The translations under genes and the position numbers were made by a program. Below, piece by piece: positions 32,070 through 40,776 of a DNA stretch of 47,448 bases. This DNA is from Streptomyces beigongshangae (GTDB lineage Bacteria; Actinomycetota; Actinomycetes; Streptomycetales; Streptomycetaceae): positions 1 to 47,448 of the forward strand of contig NZ_JAHKJW010000046.1 of the NCBI RefSeq assembly GCF_019710745.1. The letters run 5' to 3'. Position 1 is the first letter of the stretch. Every line of letters starts with the position of its first letter. The notes under the pieces are model-generated. The model saw nothing but the letters and a program-made list of their open reading frames with translations. It was not told where the DNA came from and did not search any database.

Positions 32070-32965
32070 ACCGCTTCCAGTTCGTCGCCGACCATCAGCG
32101 CCGCTACGGCGTGAAGCGGCTGTGCACCATCATGGGCATCGCCCGCTCCAGCTTCTACTACTGGCGCAGGACGACATCCGCAAGGGCGGCCCGCCAGACC
32201 GCCGACGCACAGCTCGCTGCCCGGATACGCACGGTTCACCGGGCTTCGGAGGGCACCTACGGCGTCCCCAGGATCACCGCCGAGCTCCGGGAGAACGGCG
32301 AGGTGGTGAACCACAAACGCATCGCCCGGGTCATGAAGACGATCGGGCTGGCCGGGCTCCGCCTGCGCCGCCGACACCGCACCACCGTCTCCGACCCGGC
32401 CGCGGCGAAGATTCCGGACCTGATCGGCCGCGACTTCACCGCGGACCAGGCGAACACCAAGTACGTCGGCGACATCACCTACCTTCCGCTGGCCGGCGGG
32501 AAGTTCCGCTATCTGGCCACCGTGATCGACCTCGCCTCACGGCGCCTGGCGGGATGGGCGGTCGCCGACCACATGCGGGCCGACCTTGTCATCGACGCCC
32601 TGCACGCGGCCGAACGGACCCGCGGCAGCCTCACCGGAGCCGTTTTTCACAGCGATCATGGAGCCCAGTACTGCAGCCGGGCCTTCGCCGACGCCTGCCG
32701 CAAGGCCGGCGTCACCCAGTCCATGGGCGCGATCGGCTCCAGCGCGGACAACGCACTCGCCGAGTCCTTCAACGCGACCTGCAAGCGGGAGATTCTCCAA
32801 GGCCGCCGGGCCTGGGACACCGAGCTCGAAGCCCATCTGGACCTCTTCCGCTGGCTGCACCGCTACAACAACGTCCGACGCCATTCCCGCCTCGGCCACC
32901 GCAGCCCGATCACCTACGAGCGAGCCCTCCGCACAACACCAACTACGCTGGCCGAAGCCGCATAA
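32066..32965 (+). CDS. IS3-family transposase OrfB (DDE integrase)
   Basis: 299 residues from GTG 32066. An N-terminal helix-turn-helix-like HTH_21 (YGVKRLCTIMGIARSSFYYW) precedes the rve catalytic core: Asp in YVGDITYLP, Asp in VFHSDHGAQYCS, and Glu in SADNALAESFNATCKRE, the DDE triad at the usual spacing. The end RRHSRLGHRSPITYE is typical. It is intact, so the IS may still move. It is expressed alone or as an OrfAB fusion by frameshifting at the 4-bp overlap. Confidence 0.93.
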   Translation: MNRFQFVADHQRRYGVKRLCTIMGIARSSFYYWRRTTSARAARQTADAQLAARIRTVHRASEGTYGVPRITAELRENGEVVNHKRIARVMKTIGLAGLRLRRRHRTTVSDPAAAKIPDLIGRDFTADQANTKYVGDITYLPLAGGKFRYLATVIDLASRRLAGWAVADHMRADLVIDALHAAERTRGSLTGAVFHSDHGAQYCSRAFADACRKAGVTQSMGAIGSSADNALAESFNATCKREILQGRRAWDTELEAHLDLFRWLHRYNNVRRHSRLGHRSPITYERALRTTPTTLAEAA

Positions 32966-32977
32966 CCCGTGTTCAGG

Positions 32978-33000
32978 AATGTGGGTCAAGACCCCACATT
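32978..33000. terminator. Hairpin at IS right end
   Basis: AATGTGGG pairs with CCCACATT over a 7-nt loop, followed by TTTTCC. It overlaps the IS end and lies 80 bp past the hsdR stop, so it may terminate both transposase and hsdR transcripts. Confidence 0.6.
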
Positions 33001-33080
33001 TTCCAAGCAGAGTCACTTCAACTCCATTCTCGGTCCCAGCACTTGCTCAATCTTTGTGATGGTCCTGGTCGTGACGTCGT

Positions 33081-36000
33081 TCAATAGTTCTCCCGCACGT
33101 ACTCGTACGTTCGGTCGAACAGCTCGCCCTTGATTGGCAAGCTGTACTCCTTCAGGACGGAACGCAGCTCGCGACGGACGCGTTTGTCGCCCGCGTCGCT
33201 GGCGCTCCAACCGGCATAGACGACCTCGACGACGATCGAGTCGATCCGCGAGGCTATGTCGGGGACGATCTTGTGCAGCCCGGGCGGTGTGTTCTCCGCG
33301 ACGATCTGAGTGAGCGCCCCACGCTTCGGATCGGCCAGCTGGTCGAGCGCTCCCTGGTCACCCTGTTCCGCTGCCCGGTCCGCGGCGACCACGTCCTGAG
33401 CGATCTTCAGCGCTTCCTCAAGGAACGCCAGCGAGTCCTCGACGTTCTCAATCGCCTTGGCACGGAGCTTCGCGATCCGCTCCGCCAGCGACCGGTACGC
33501 CGGGCTCTCAGCATCGGCAGGCCGACGCCTGAGGCGTGCCTCGATGGAGTCGAGGACCTCCTGGTACACGTCACCGGCTTTCGACTCCGGCGTCTGCTGC
33601 TCGGAGAGCTTCAGCTGCTCGGCGATCTTCTTCACCAGCGCCAGGCCGGCAGCGTCGAGCGTGACTGTCTTCGACGGCATTGACTTCACGCCCACATCGG
33701 TCATGTGACCGTGAATCAGGTCAGTGGTCTTCGCGCCGAGACGTGCCCAGAGGAAAGTCTTGGAGACATCCCTGGGCCGGATCGACTCGTACACCTTCGC
33801 GAGCCAGAAGTACTGCCCCTTGAATGGCTGGAGCATCGGGTGCGGGTCGAGGAACTCCCACACCGTCTGCAACGCGATGTAGGTCTCGATGAACTCGGTG
33901 CGCTGCGCGCCGCCCTCGGGGATCCGCTCATGGGCCTCGGCGAGCGACTCGAATGACGAGTCACTGGTGTCAATGCCGTTGAAAAGATGGAGCAGACGCG
34001 TGAGGTCGGCGACGAACTTCCCCGCTAGCTTGGAGGCGTCGGTGACGTTGAGCTCGTTCTCTTCATCGTCCTTCACCTTCGGGCCGGCGACAGCCTTGCC
34101 GATCGCCCTCGCGAGGCCGATGTAGTCGACGACCCGCCCGAAGTCCTTGCGCTGACCGGTGACAGGGTTCTTCCACGGACGGTTGGGCCGCGTGATCGTC
34201 TGGAACAGGTTCGTGTCCTTGGCGGGCTTGTCGAGATACAGCACGCCCTCGATGGGTGCGTTGAAGCCGGTCATCCACTTCGCGGTGACGACGATGAACG
34301 ACATCGGGTCATCGACCTTCTTGAAGCGGCGCTTAAGCGCCTCTTCCTGCTCCGCTGTGAGCAGGTACTTCTTGTGCTCCTTGGGGGTCTCCTTGCTGTC
34401 GGCGACGTGCATCACCACACCGACCTCACGGAGTCGTCCATCCGGCATGACTGCAGCACGGCTCTCCAGCTCGGCCTCGATGGCCCTGGTGTACGCGATC
34501 ACAAGGCGCTGGTTGTAGGCCACGACCTGAGCCTTCTGCCCCAGAGGCGCGACATAAGTAAGGAAGTGGTCGACAATATCGGCACACACAGCAGCCACGC
34601 GCTCGGGGTTGGAGAGGATCGTCTCAATGTGAGAAGCCTTCCCCGACAGGAAGACCTTCTCCTCCTCGTCCAGGCCCTCCTCCGTGGCCAGCTCGTCGAA
34701 GGCCTCATCCAAGGCTTCCTTGTCGAGGTTGAACCCGACAGACCGGCCCTCCACGATCACTGGCTTGGTGAACCCATCGGCAATGGACTGCTCCGGCGTG
34801 TACCGCGACATCACAAAGTCCGGGTCGTCAGGGTCGCCGAACAGCTTGAACGTCGAACGGTCCTTGTCCTCGACCGCAGTACCCGTCGCACCGAAAAACT
34901 TCGCGTTCGGCACAGCTGCGCGCCACGCATCGCCGAACTTCCCCTCCTGCGAGCGGTGCGCCTCGTCAACGAGGACCACGATGTTCGACCGGTTGTTGAG
35001 ATGGCCAGCCTCAGCGAACTTGTGCACCGTCGTGATGACCACACCGGGCTCACCGCTACGCAGCAGAGCGTGCAGCTCCCGCCGGTTGCGGGGCACCAAT
35101 ATCCGCGGCATGCCAGCAGTCTCGAACATCTCCGCCGTCTGCCGGACCAGATCCTTACGGTCGGCGATCACGATGACCGTCGGCGCGCTCCCGAACTTCC
35201 CTGTCACCGCGTCATCGCGCAGCAAACGGGCGGCGGCGAACGCCATAAGTTCGGTCTTGCCCGATCCCTGGTGATGCCAGATCAGTCCGCCAGGACGGCC
35301 TGCGAGCACCTTGGCGTGGATCGCCAGAGCCGCCTCGAACTGCGGGTAACGAGGCAAGAACTTGATGTCGACCTCGGAGGCGTCCCGAGCGTGACGAAAC
35401 ATCACCAAGTCCTTGAGGATCGGCAGGATCGTCTCCGGCTGCAGCAGTAAGCGCGCAGCCCGCTCGACTCGAGCCGGGCCCGTGACGGTTTTGGGGTCGT
35501 CCTCAGTGGACCCCCACGGGGCCCAGATCTCGGAGTCGGGGTCCGGGACCGCACGGATCGGAGCCATGCGGAACTCCAGGCCCTCGGTGGCAACGTTGAA
35601 GACGTTCGTCGCGAAGAAGTTCGGGTATTCCTCCTCGTACACGTCGTGAAGGTCCTTCGCGGCGTTGACCCATGAGACCTGATGCTTCACAGGCGTCTTG
35701 GTCTCGGCAACGACCAGCGGGAACCCGTTGACGTAGTAGACGACGTCGAACCGGCGCGGCTTGGCCGCACCGTTGATGGTGATCTCGTCAGCGACAGTGA
35801 AGCGGTTGTTATTGAGGTCTTTGAAGTCGATCAGCCGACGAGGCACATGCCTACCGTCGATCGTCGTGAACGAGTGATCGCCACGAAGCATCACGGTCAG
35901 CCGCTCGTTGACCGCAACGAGACCGTTGTGCGCATCGAGGACAGCCTGATTGAGCTCATGCAGAATGAGGTCTGCCGACTCAGGGTCGTCGACCAGCTCC

Positions 36001-36155
36001 GGGTTCAGCGCGAGCAACGCTTCGCGTGCCCAGTCCTCGACGATGACGTCATGCTCATCGCGCGGCAACTCATCCCCTTGGAGACGCTCCCAGCCAGCCT
36101 CCTCCGCCCACTCAAGCAGTGAACGCTGGATCGTGCTCGCTTCCGTCCACCCCAT
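33081..36155 (-). CDS. hsdR: Type I restriction endonuclease subunit R (HsdR)
   Basis: 1024 residues, normal for HsdR. The N-terminal nuclease domain has RRFDVVYYVNGFPLVVAETK (the D...ExK motif, about 137-152). The helicase core has Walker A HHQGSGKTE (about 293-301), DEAH in VLVDEAHRSQ (about 395), and ATGTAVEDKD. The C-terminal third is the helical domain that joins the complex. It translocates DNA with ATP and cuts unmodified DNA at distance. ATG 36155 has a GGAGGTG ribosome binding site in the end of hsdS; the gap is 1 bp. It is complete, with G+C lower than chromosomal neighbours. Confidence 0.95.
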   Translation of the reverse strand: MGWTEASTIQRSLLEWAEEAGWERLQGDELPRDEHDVIVEDWAREALLALNPELVDDPESADLILHELNQAVLDAHNGLVAVNERLTVMLRGDHSFTTIDGRHVPRRLIDFKDLNNNRFTVADEITINGAAKPRRFDVVYYVNGFPLVVAETKTPVKHQVSWVNAAKDLHDVYEEEYPNFFATNVFNVATEGLEFRMAPIRAVPDPDSEIWAPWGSTEDDPKTVTGPARVERAARLLLQPETILPILKDLVMFRHARDASEVDIKFLPRYPQFEAALAIHAKVLAGRPGGLIWHHQGSGKTELMAFAAARLLRDDAVTGKFGSAPTVIVIADRKDLVRQTAEMFETAGMPRILVPRNRRELHALLRSGEPGVVITTVHKFAEAGHLNNRSNIVVLVDEAHRSQEGKFGDAWRAAVPNAKFFGATGTAVEDKDRSTFKLFGDPDDPDFVMSRYTPEQSIADGFTKPVIVEGRSVGFNLDKEALDEAFDELATEEGLDEEEKVFLSGKASHIETILSNPERVAAVCADIVDHFLTYVAPLGQKAQVVAYNQRLVIAYTRAIEAELESRAAVMPDGRLREVGVVMHVADSKETPKEHKKYLLTAEQEEALKRRFKKVDDPMSFIVVTAKWMTGFNAPIEGVLYLDKPAKDTNLFQTITRPNRPWKNPVTGQRKDFGRVVDYIGLARAIGKAVAGPKVKDDEENELNVTDASKLAGKFVADLTRLLHLFNGIDTSDSSFESLAEAHERIPEGGAQRTEFIETYIALQTVWEFLDPHPMLQPFKGQYFWLAKVYESIRPRDVSKTFLWARLGAKTTDLIHGHMTDVGVKSMPSKTVTLDAAGLALVKKIAEQLKLSEQQTPESKAGDVYQEVLDSIEARLRRRPADAESPAYRSLAERIAKLRAKAIENVEDSLAFLEEALKIAQDVVAADRAAEQGDQGALDQLADPKRGALTQIVAENTPPGLHKIVPDIASRIDSIVVEVVYAGWSASDAGDKRVRRELRSVLKEYSLPIKGELFDRTYEYVRENY

Positions 36156-36156
36156 G

Positions 36157-37362
36157 TCAGGACACCTCCTCGAGCAGAGCGTCGTACGCCTCCGGAATCT
36201 CGATTTCCTGGTTGAGAAGGGAGGCCAGCAGCGCGGAGCGAAAAGCGCGGAGATTGGCGAGCTCCAGATCCAGGTCGTCTACTGCGAACGCGACAACATC
36301 ACATTGCTGAACGTAATTGGACTGATCCTCAAGCGACGGGATCGGCAGACGCAGAGAACCCAAAAGGACCTTATTGATCTTCCTCATCGATGCGGTCCCG
36401 CGTGCCGATGCTGTGATAATTGAGCGCACTGACGGTGAACACAATAGATGTGCCAGAAACGTCGCCTGGCAGACCTCGGGTTTTGTTTGAATTCGCCAGA
36501 TCAGGTCAGGTAGGTAGGTCTGAGGTGCTACGTTTCGCGCGATAGCGGCATAGCCGACGCGATCGAATGAACCACTGGCTCTAGTGATAAGGAGGTCGCC
36601 CTCTGTCACTAGGTGGGCACTGGTGTAACCCGTCAGGTCAACAAGTCGCTTTGCTTCGGAGGCCACGAAAGCGCCCAGTTGGATCGCGCTCAGTTTCAGG
36701 ACAGCCGGCTCTCCAGTTCGCGGCTTTTCGTCCGAAGTCTGAACGCTCTTTCCGCCTTGAATCCTGGAAACAACGCTGCGTAGCTCATGTTCGGTACCTT
36801 CCGGATGCGCGTTGCGAAAGATTGCCAGCAATGAGGCCGCCTTCTGCTTCTCGGCATTCAGCCCGTCAATCTGTGCGTCCACCGCTGCCATGACGTCGAC
36901 GATGCGGCACTGCTCCGACAAGGACGGGAGAGCAATCTCAATCGTCAAAAAGTCAACGGGTTTTACCCGTTCACGCCTGCCGCCCATGCCGGTCGACAAC
37001 GCCTGCAGTTGCTCCCACAGTCGTTTTGTAGTCGTAAGGAGTCGAAAGTATCCGGGAAGCATTCGTTCTCCACACGTGAACGTGGGAAACTCTTGCGACG
37101 CGTAGACCTCGCCCAGATCCTTCGGAGCAACGGTGATCGCTCCTTCGAACGCCTTCAAGCGGCTGTAGACGATCTGGTTCGGCCGGATGCGATTCAGCGT
37201 CTTGTACGAGGTCTCATCGCCCGCAATCGGTTCCCGGATCAACAGGCCCCGACCGCGGTTCAAGACACCGATGATGTCGTAGGAGGCCGTCGCCGTGATC
37301 GGAACCGCGTCGACGTCCAGTGCGATGACCTCGTCGAGCCGGACCCGCTGCCACTCACTCAC
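36157..37362 (-). CDS. hsdS: Type I R-M specificity subunit (HsdS)
   Basis: 401 residues from GTG 37362, overlapping the hsdM stop by 8 bp. Two target-recognition domains: about 1-140 and 195-340. Each is followed by a conserved helical spacer: IALPSLSEQCRIVDVMAAVD (about 150-190) and LPIPSLEDQSNYVQQCDVVA (about 345-385). Each recognition domain reads one half of a split DNA site; the sequence they read cannot be inferred. G+C is the lowest in the operon, as expected for a specificity gene exchanged between strains. Both domains are intact. Confidence 0.93.
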   Translation of the reverse strand: MSEWQRVRLDEVIALDVDAVPITATASYDIIGVLNRGRGLLIREPIAGDETSYKTLNRIRPNQIVYSRLKAFEGAITVAPKDLGEVYASQEFPTFTCGERMLPGYFRLLTTTKRLWEQLQALSTGMGGRRERVKPVDFLTIEIALPSLSEQCRIVDVMAAVDAQIDGLNAEKQKAASLLAIFRNAHPEGTEHELRSVVSRIQGGKSVQTSDEKPRTGEPAVLKLSAIQLGAFVASEAKRLVDLTGYTSAHLVTEGDLLITRASGSFDRVGYAAIARNVAPQTYLPDLIWRIQTKPEVCQATFLAHLLCSPSVRSIITASARGTASMRKINKVLLGSLRLPIPSLEDQSNYVQQCDVVAFAVDDLDLELANLRAFRSALLASLLNQEIEIPEAYDALLEEVS

Positions 37363-38869
37363 TGGACACCCCGAACACGCTCAGGTCGACGCCTGCCGCT
37401 GCGAGCCGCTCGAACATGACAGTCTCGGTGTCGATGCGATGCTGCCGGGCGTCGGCATACGCCACGAGCGCGGTGCCCAGATCGGCGGTCTCTTCTGCAG
37501 CGACCTTGATGTAGCGGCCGATGTTCAGGTCGAAACCGTTCTGCTCGATCTCCTCGAGCGGCACCAGCCGGACGTTCGCACCGCCCTCACCCGCTGAGTC
37601 GCTACCTGTCCGGTATGCCTCGATGACAGCTCTGACGTCACCTTCGGACATCAGGTTCTGCTTCTTGCCCTTGAAAAACCGCGCCGAGCCGTCAATGAAG
37701 AGCACGTGCCCCTTGCGCTCTGGTGGCTTCTGGTTGCGGAAGATCAACAGGCATGCCGGAATTTCGGTCGAGTAAAACAGCTTGGGCGGCAGCCCGACGA
37801 CGGCTTCCAGAACATCCTTCCCGATGAGGCCCTGGCGGATCCTCGCCTCCGAGCCTCCGCGGAACAGCACGCCGTGGGGCATCACCACGCCGACACGACC
37901 GGATCCAGGCTTCATCGACGAGACCATGTGCTGAACGAAGGCGTAGTCGCCGTTCTTCGCCGGCGGCACGCCGTAGATGGCTCGCGGATCCGAGGACCAG
38001 CGGTCCGCTCCCCAATTCGCCAGCGAGAAGGGCGGGTTAGCGATCACGGCGTCGAACTGGCGGACCGCACCGCTGGGGGCCTTGAAGGCCGGAGCGCGGA
38101 GGGTGTCCCCGCGCTTGATGTCGAAGTCCTCGATCTCGTGCAGGAACAGGTTCATCCGGGCGATCGAGGCCGTCGTCAGGTTAATCTCTTGGCCGTACAC
38201 CCTGAGCGTGCGGTGGTCCTTGCCGGACTCGCGCAGCTGGTTGATCGTCGCGACAAGCATCCCGCCCGAGCCGCAGGACGGGTCGTAGACAGAATCGCCC
38301 GGCTCAGGCTGGAGGATCCCGACGAGCAGGTTCACGACCTCACGAGGCGTGAAGAACTCGCCGGCCTTCTTTCCCGACTCGTCGGCGAAGTTCTTCAGCA
38401 AGTACTCGTAGCCTGCACCGAGCAAATCGTGCGAGACCGTAGACGGGTCCAGCCTGATCTTGTTGAACGCTTGAATGAGCCCCAGCAGAGCCGACTCCGG
38501 GATGCGCTCCTTGTTGCCCCACGAGGCGTCACCGAAGACGCCGGCAAGCGAGCGGGGGTTAGCCATTTCGATTCGCTGGAAGGCCTTCGCGATCTCCGCA
38601 CCAAGGTTGGTGACCTTCTCGGTGACCTCGCTCCACAGCGTGCCCTCGGGCAGCTCGAACCGGTGGAATTCGGCCTCGATCTCGTCGTCGAGGTCGTCGC
38701 CGTACTTGTCGAATGCCGCGTCGTGCTCGTGGACCCAGGTGTCGCTGATCCACTTCCAGAACAGCATCGGGAAGACGTAGGTCTTGAAGTCAGCCGGGTC
38801 GACGGGGCCGCGGAGCGCGTTCGCGGCGTCCCACAGCCGGGCTTCGAGCTCGTGCTGGGTGATCGTCAC
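37355..38869 (-). CDS. hsdM: Type I DNA methyltransferase subunit (HsdM)
   Basis: 504 residues from GTG 38869 (GAAGGA ribosome binding site; a -10-like CATAAT at 38904-38909 lies upstream, ruling out the earlier ATG). HsdM_N (LEARLWDAANALRGPVDPAD, then FKTYVFPMLFWKWISD) precedes the N6-adenine methyltransferase core: YDPSCGSGGML (AdoMet, about 195-205) and NPPF (about 275). It methylates the host sites and forms the M2S enzyme, and with HsdR the restriction complex. First gene of the operon hsdM-hsdS-hsdR. Confidence 0.95.
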   Translation of the reverse strand: MTITQHELEARLWDAANALRGPVDPADFKTYVFPMLFWKWISDTWVHEHDAAFDKYGDDLDDEIEAEFHRFELPEGTLWSEVTEKVTNLGAEIAKAFQRIEMANPRSLAGVFGDASWGNKERIPESALLGLIQAFNKIRLDPSTVSHDLLGAGYEYLLKNFADESGKKAGEFFTPREVVNLLVGILQPEPGDSVYDPSCGSGGMLVATINQLRESGKDHRTLRVYGQEINLTTASIARMNLFLHEIEDFDIKRGDTLRAPAFKAPSGAVRQFDAVIANPPFSLANWGADRWSSDPRAIYGVPPAKNGDYAFVQHMVSSMKPGSGRVGVVMPHGVLFRGGSEARIRQGLIGKDVLEAVVGLPPKLFYSTEIPACLLIFRNQKPPERKGHVLFIDGSARFFKGKKQNLMSEGDVRAVIEAYRTGSDSAGEGGANVRLVPLEEIEQNGFDLNIGRYIKVAAEETADLGTALVAYADARQHRIDTETVMFERLAAAGVDLSVFGVSSE

Positions 38870-39010
38870 AGAGATGAGGTCCTTCGTTGAAGACGGTGCC
38901 CCGATTATGGAGGAGGGCACTGACATTTCGGGAGGCCGGTACGGCAGGCAGCAGCGACCTGCATACGATGACCAGCGCCCACGCTCCGAACCGAGCGTGA
39001 TCGCGGACAC

Positions 39011-39549
39011 ACTTGGATGAACGATTGGCCACCGTACTGGAGCTTCTGGAACGTGCCACCAGACGAACTCTGCTACAAGCCGAGGCCAGCGAAGAGGACG
39101 GTTAATCCAGCGTCCGACTCCTGGGCAGGTTATAGCAGAGCGTAGACAGGCGGTCGTACGCCTCGCCTCATGACCGGCCAGCGGCCGTGGACCATTTGTG
39201 GACTCAGTAGACCCTTCCTAGGTCGCAGAGCCCGCTGACTAGCAGCAATGGACGAGCCTCAAGCGGCCTCCGGAGCCGTGTGCGCAGCCCGATTGTCGCT
39301 GGCCGGGAGACGGCACCCAGCAGCGTGGCTGAGGCCGGTGGGGGTGCAGCGAGGCATACGCGCACCTGATCGGTTGACGTACCCGCCGTCGTGGCTGGCT
39401 TTCGCCGACTGAGGTTCGAGCGGTTATGTCGAAAGCACCCGTAGAACGCAGGAAGCCCCGAAGCTTGCTCGGGGCCCCTGCTGTACTACATGCAACTGGC
39501 GGTCGGGATCTGCCGCGGAAAGATGGTCGGTCATCCCGTGCGGTGCCTC
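39011..39549. other. 539-bp gene-free region upstream of hsdM
   Basis: No gene is convincing. A plus-strand frame at 39013-39105 ending LLERATRRTLLQAEASEEDG could be the tail of a lost small gene. A hairpin is at 39455-39475. The rest has no clear structure. Confidence 0.4.
39455..39475. terminator. Hairpin terminator candidate
   Basis: GCCCCGA pairs with TCGGGGC over a 7-nt loop. It lies 75 bp past the end of the small-gene operon (stop 39550), in the right place to end its minus-strand transcript. Confidence 0.55.
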
Positions 39550-39891
39550 TCAGGTGCGCAGGCGATCTCCGCGGCTGGTTGCCACGCGCAGTACATCCCG
39601 TAAGGCGCCGGCCAGTTGGGCGACGAGGAGTTTTAGCTCCTCCGGATCCGAGGTTCCGTCATCGAGTGCTTGTGTCGGCAGTGCGGAAGCCATTTCGAGT
39701 TGTGCCGCCTCGACCTGGTCCGCCAAGCGGGAGATGTAGCTGTCCTGGTCGTCGGTGCTCAGGTAGCACGCCTTGCCGTCCGGGCCTGCCCACGGGAGAA
39801 GTCTCAGCCCTTCGTGTCCCGTCATTCCTGTCTGCCTCTCGGTGATCGCGATGTCGGGTGCCGGCGCGTCGTCGGATGTTTCGCCGCTCAT
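39550..39891 (-). CDS. Hypothetical integrative-element protein
   Basis: 113 residues from ATG 39891, which overlaps the previous stop (ATGA). Sequence is acidic and helical: LRLLPWAGPDGKACYLSTDD, QDSYISRLADQVEAAQLEMA, LKLLVAQLAGALRDVLRVA. Proteins of this kind occur in the regulatory operons of Streptomyces integrative and plasmid-like elements. No function is known. Last gene of a four-gene operon. Confidence 0.7.
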   Translation of the reverse strand: MSGETSDDAPAPDIAITERQTGMTGHEGLRLLPWAGPDGKACYLSTDDQDSYISRLADQVEAAQLEMASALPTQALDDGTSDPEELKLLVAQLAGALRDVLRVATSRGDRLRT

Positions 39892-40091
39892 CGCTTCGGC
39901 TCCGGGTGGGTGCAGTGGTCGGGCATGGAGTGACACGGGCAGTCGCAGGCTTCGTAGATCACTGGAACGTCGACCGGGGCTGTCGCCGGAGAGGACTCCG
40001 AGCAAGCGTGGTGCGTACCGATTCGGCAGGCGAGTGATTGGTAGGGGGCGACCGGGCTGTCCGGGCCGTGGTGCTGTCGTTGCGGAGGCAT
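39888..40091 (-). CDS. Small Cys-rich hypothetical protein
   Basis: 67 residues from ATG 40091, sharing one base with the stop of the previous gene (TGATG) and four with the next start. Five Cys: CRIGTHHACSES, then EACDCPCHSM and HCTHPEP with several His. The CDCPCH cluster and His-rich end suggest metal binding. The very close gene overlaps show translational coupling. An unrelated 828-bp open frame covers this and the next genes, but only its last part is real. Confidence 0.65.
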   Translation of the reverse strand: MPPQRQHHGPDSPVAPYQSLACRIGTHHACSESSPATAPVDVPVIYEACDCPCHSMPDHCTHPEPKR

Positions 40092-40408
40092 CAGTGGACT
40101 CCCAGCAGGGTTGGGCAACTCTCGGGCGACAGGTGGGGGGCCGCGGCAGCCGTTGCGTACCGTCTGCTCTTTTCGCAAGCCAGGACGTACGGGCGTACGA
40201 GTGCGGCGTCCTCGCCCCTGAGGGGGTGCCGATGGCCCGCGTGGTCGTGAGGCCATCCCCGGGCGACCGTCGGCTTGTCGGCGGGCGCTGTGGGAGGGGG
40301 AGCGGGAGTGGCCGGCGCCCTGGACGTCATGAAGGAGCGGCGGTGTCTGCCCCTGCGGGAGTGTCGCGCTCTGGTGCCGGAGATGATGCGGCGGATGAGG
40401 TTGAGCAC
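40091..40408 (-). CDS. Hypothetical integrative-element protein
   Basis: 105 residues. An N-terminal basic helix (MLNLIRRIISGTRARHSRRG), then a Pro/Ala linker and a conserved type of end, LRGEDAALVRPYVLACEKSR, seen in small proteins of many Streptomyces integrative elements. Function unknown. It lies 6 bp after the previous gene's stop. Confidence 0.65.
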   Translation of the reverse strand: MLNLIRRIISGTRARHSRRGRHRRSFMTSRAPATPAPPPTAPADKPTVARGWPHDHAGHRHPLRGEDAALVRPYVLACEKSRRYATAAAAPHLSPESCPTLLGVH

Positions 40409-40414
40409 GCTGAA

Positions 40415-40699
40415 TCAGCTCCTGTCGCTGATCGTTTGGTCCCCAACGTTGCCTGCCGCGGGGACCGCTTTGCGTACGACCGCCCAGAGGGTGCGGTCGC
40501 CCAGGCTGGTGGCGAGGAGCCCGAACCGATCGGCCTCGGCCACGGCCTCCAGGCCCTCCCGCCATGAATCGGCGGAGAGGGATTCCGGCACCTCCACCTC
40601 GACCGATGTGTGGTGCGCGTGTTCCGTGACGCGCGGGGGAAGCCCGACGGCGTGCAGCCGAGCGGCGATGGCTGCCGCGCTGACTCTTAAAGCGGGCAC
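40415..40699 (-). CDS. Hypothetical integrative-element protein
   Basis: 94 residues from GTG 40699 with a strong GGAGG ribosome binding site. The sequence ARLHAVGLPPRVTEHAHHTSVEV to SWREGLEAVAEADRFGLLA suggests a small alpha/beta fold. It is the first gene of the operon 40699 to 39550, divergent from the GntR gene, with the double operator between them. It is therefore likely controlled by that repressor. No known function. Confidence 0.7.
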   Translation of the reverse strand: MPALRVSAAAIAARLHAVGLPPRVTEHAHHTSVEVEVPESLSADSWREGLEAVAEADRFGLLATSLGDRTLWAVVRKAVPAAGNVGDQTISDRS

Positions 40700-40734
40700 A
40701 GGCAGCCTCCGTCACCAGCGATCACTTTCAGTAA

Positions 40735-40772
40735 AGCTAGTTAACTAGATTAGAGCTAGTGGACTAGATTTT
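40735..40772. promoter_or_regulatory. Double GntR operator
   Basis: Two 19-bp direct repeats, AGCTAGTTAACTAGATTAG and AGCTAGTGGACTAGATTTT, each holding a CTAGT-N2-ACTAG palindrome. They end 4 bp before the GntR start and 36 bp from the divergent operon start. A repressor bound here would shut off both directions and overlap its own ribosome-binding region, so the gntR message may be leaderless. Confidence 0.8.
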
Positions 40773-40776
40773 CCAC

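Larger units (their letters stand above)
31702..32990 (+). mobile_element. IS3-family insertion sequence
   Basis: About 1.29 kb. The left end CTTGACCCTTGATCCTGGAC (31702) and the reverse complement of the right end, CTTGACCCACATTCCTGAAC (32990), match at most positions, giving about 25-bp imperfect terminal repeats. Two overlapping frames encode the transposase, as usual for IS3. No target-site duplication is visible, which is consistent with a deletion or rearrangement next to one end. It lies between the fragment at 31618 and hsdR. Confidence 0.85.

Noticed and set aside
33081..38869. BREX, DISARM or phosphorothioate system
   Set aside because: All three genes fit classical type I hsdR, hsdS and hsdM; no pgl, brx, drm or dnd gene is present.
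39013..39105. Small gene ending LLQAEASEEDG
   Set aside because: No start codon with a ribosome binding site and a stop 12 bp upstream; at most a gene remnant.
39888..40715. 275-codon minus-strand frame
   Set aside because: Only the last 67 codons look coding and have a coupled start; the upstream part overlaps two better genes in another frame.
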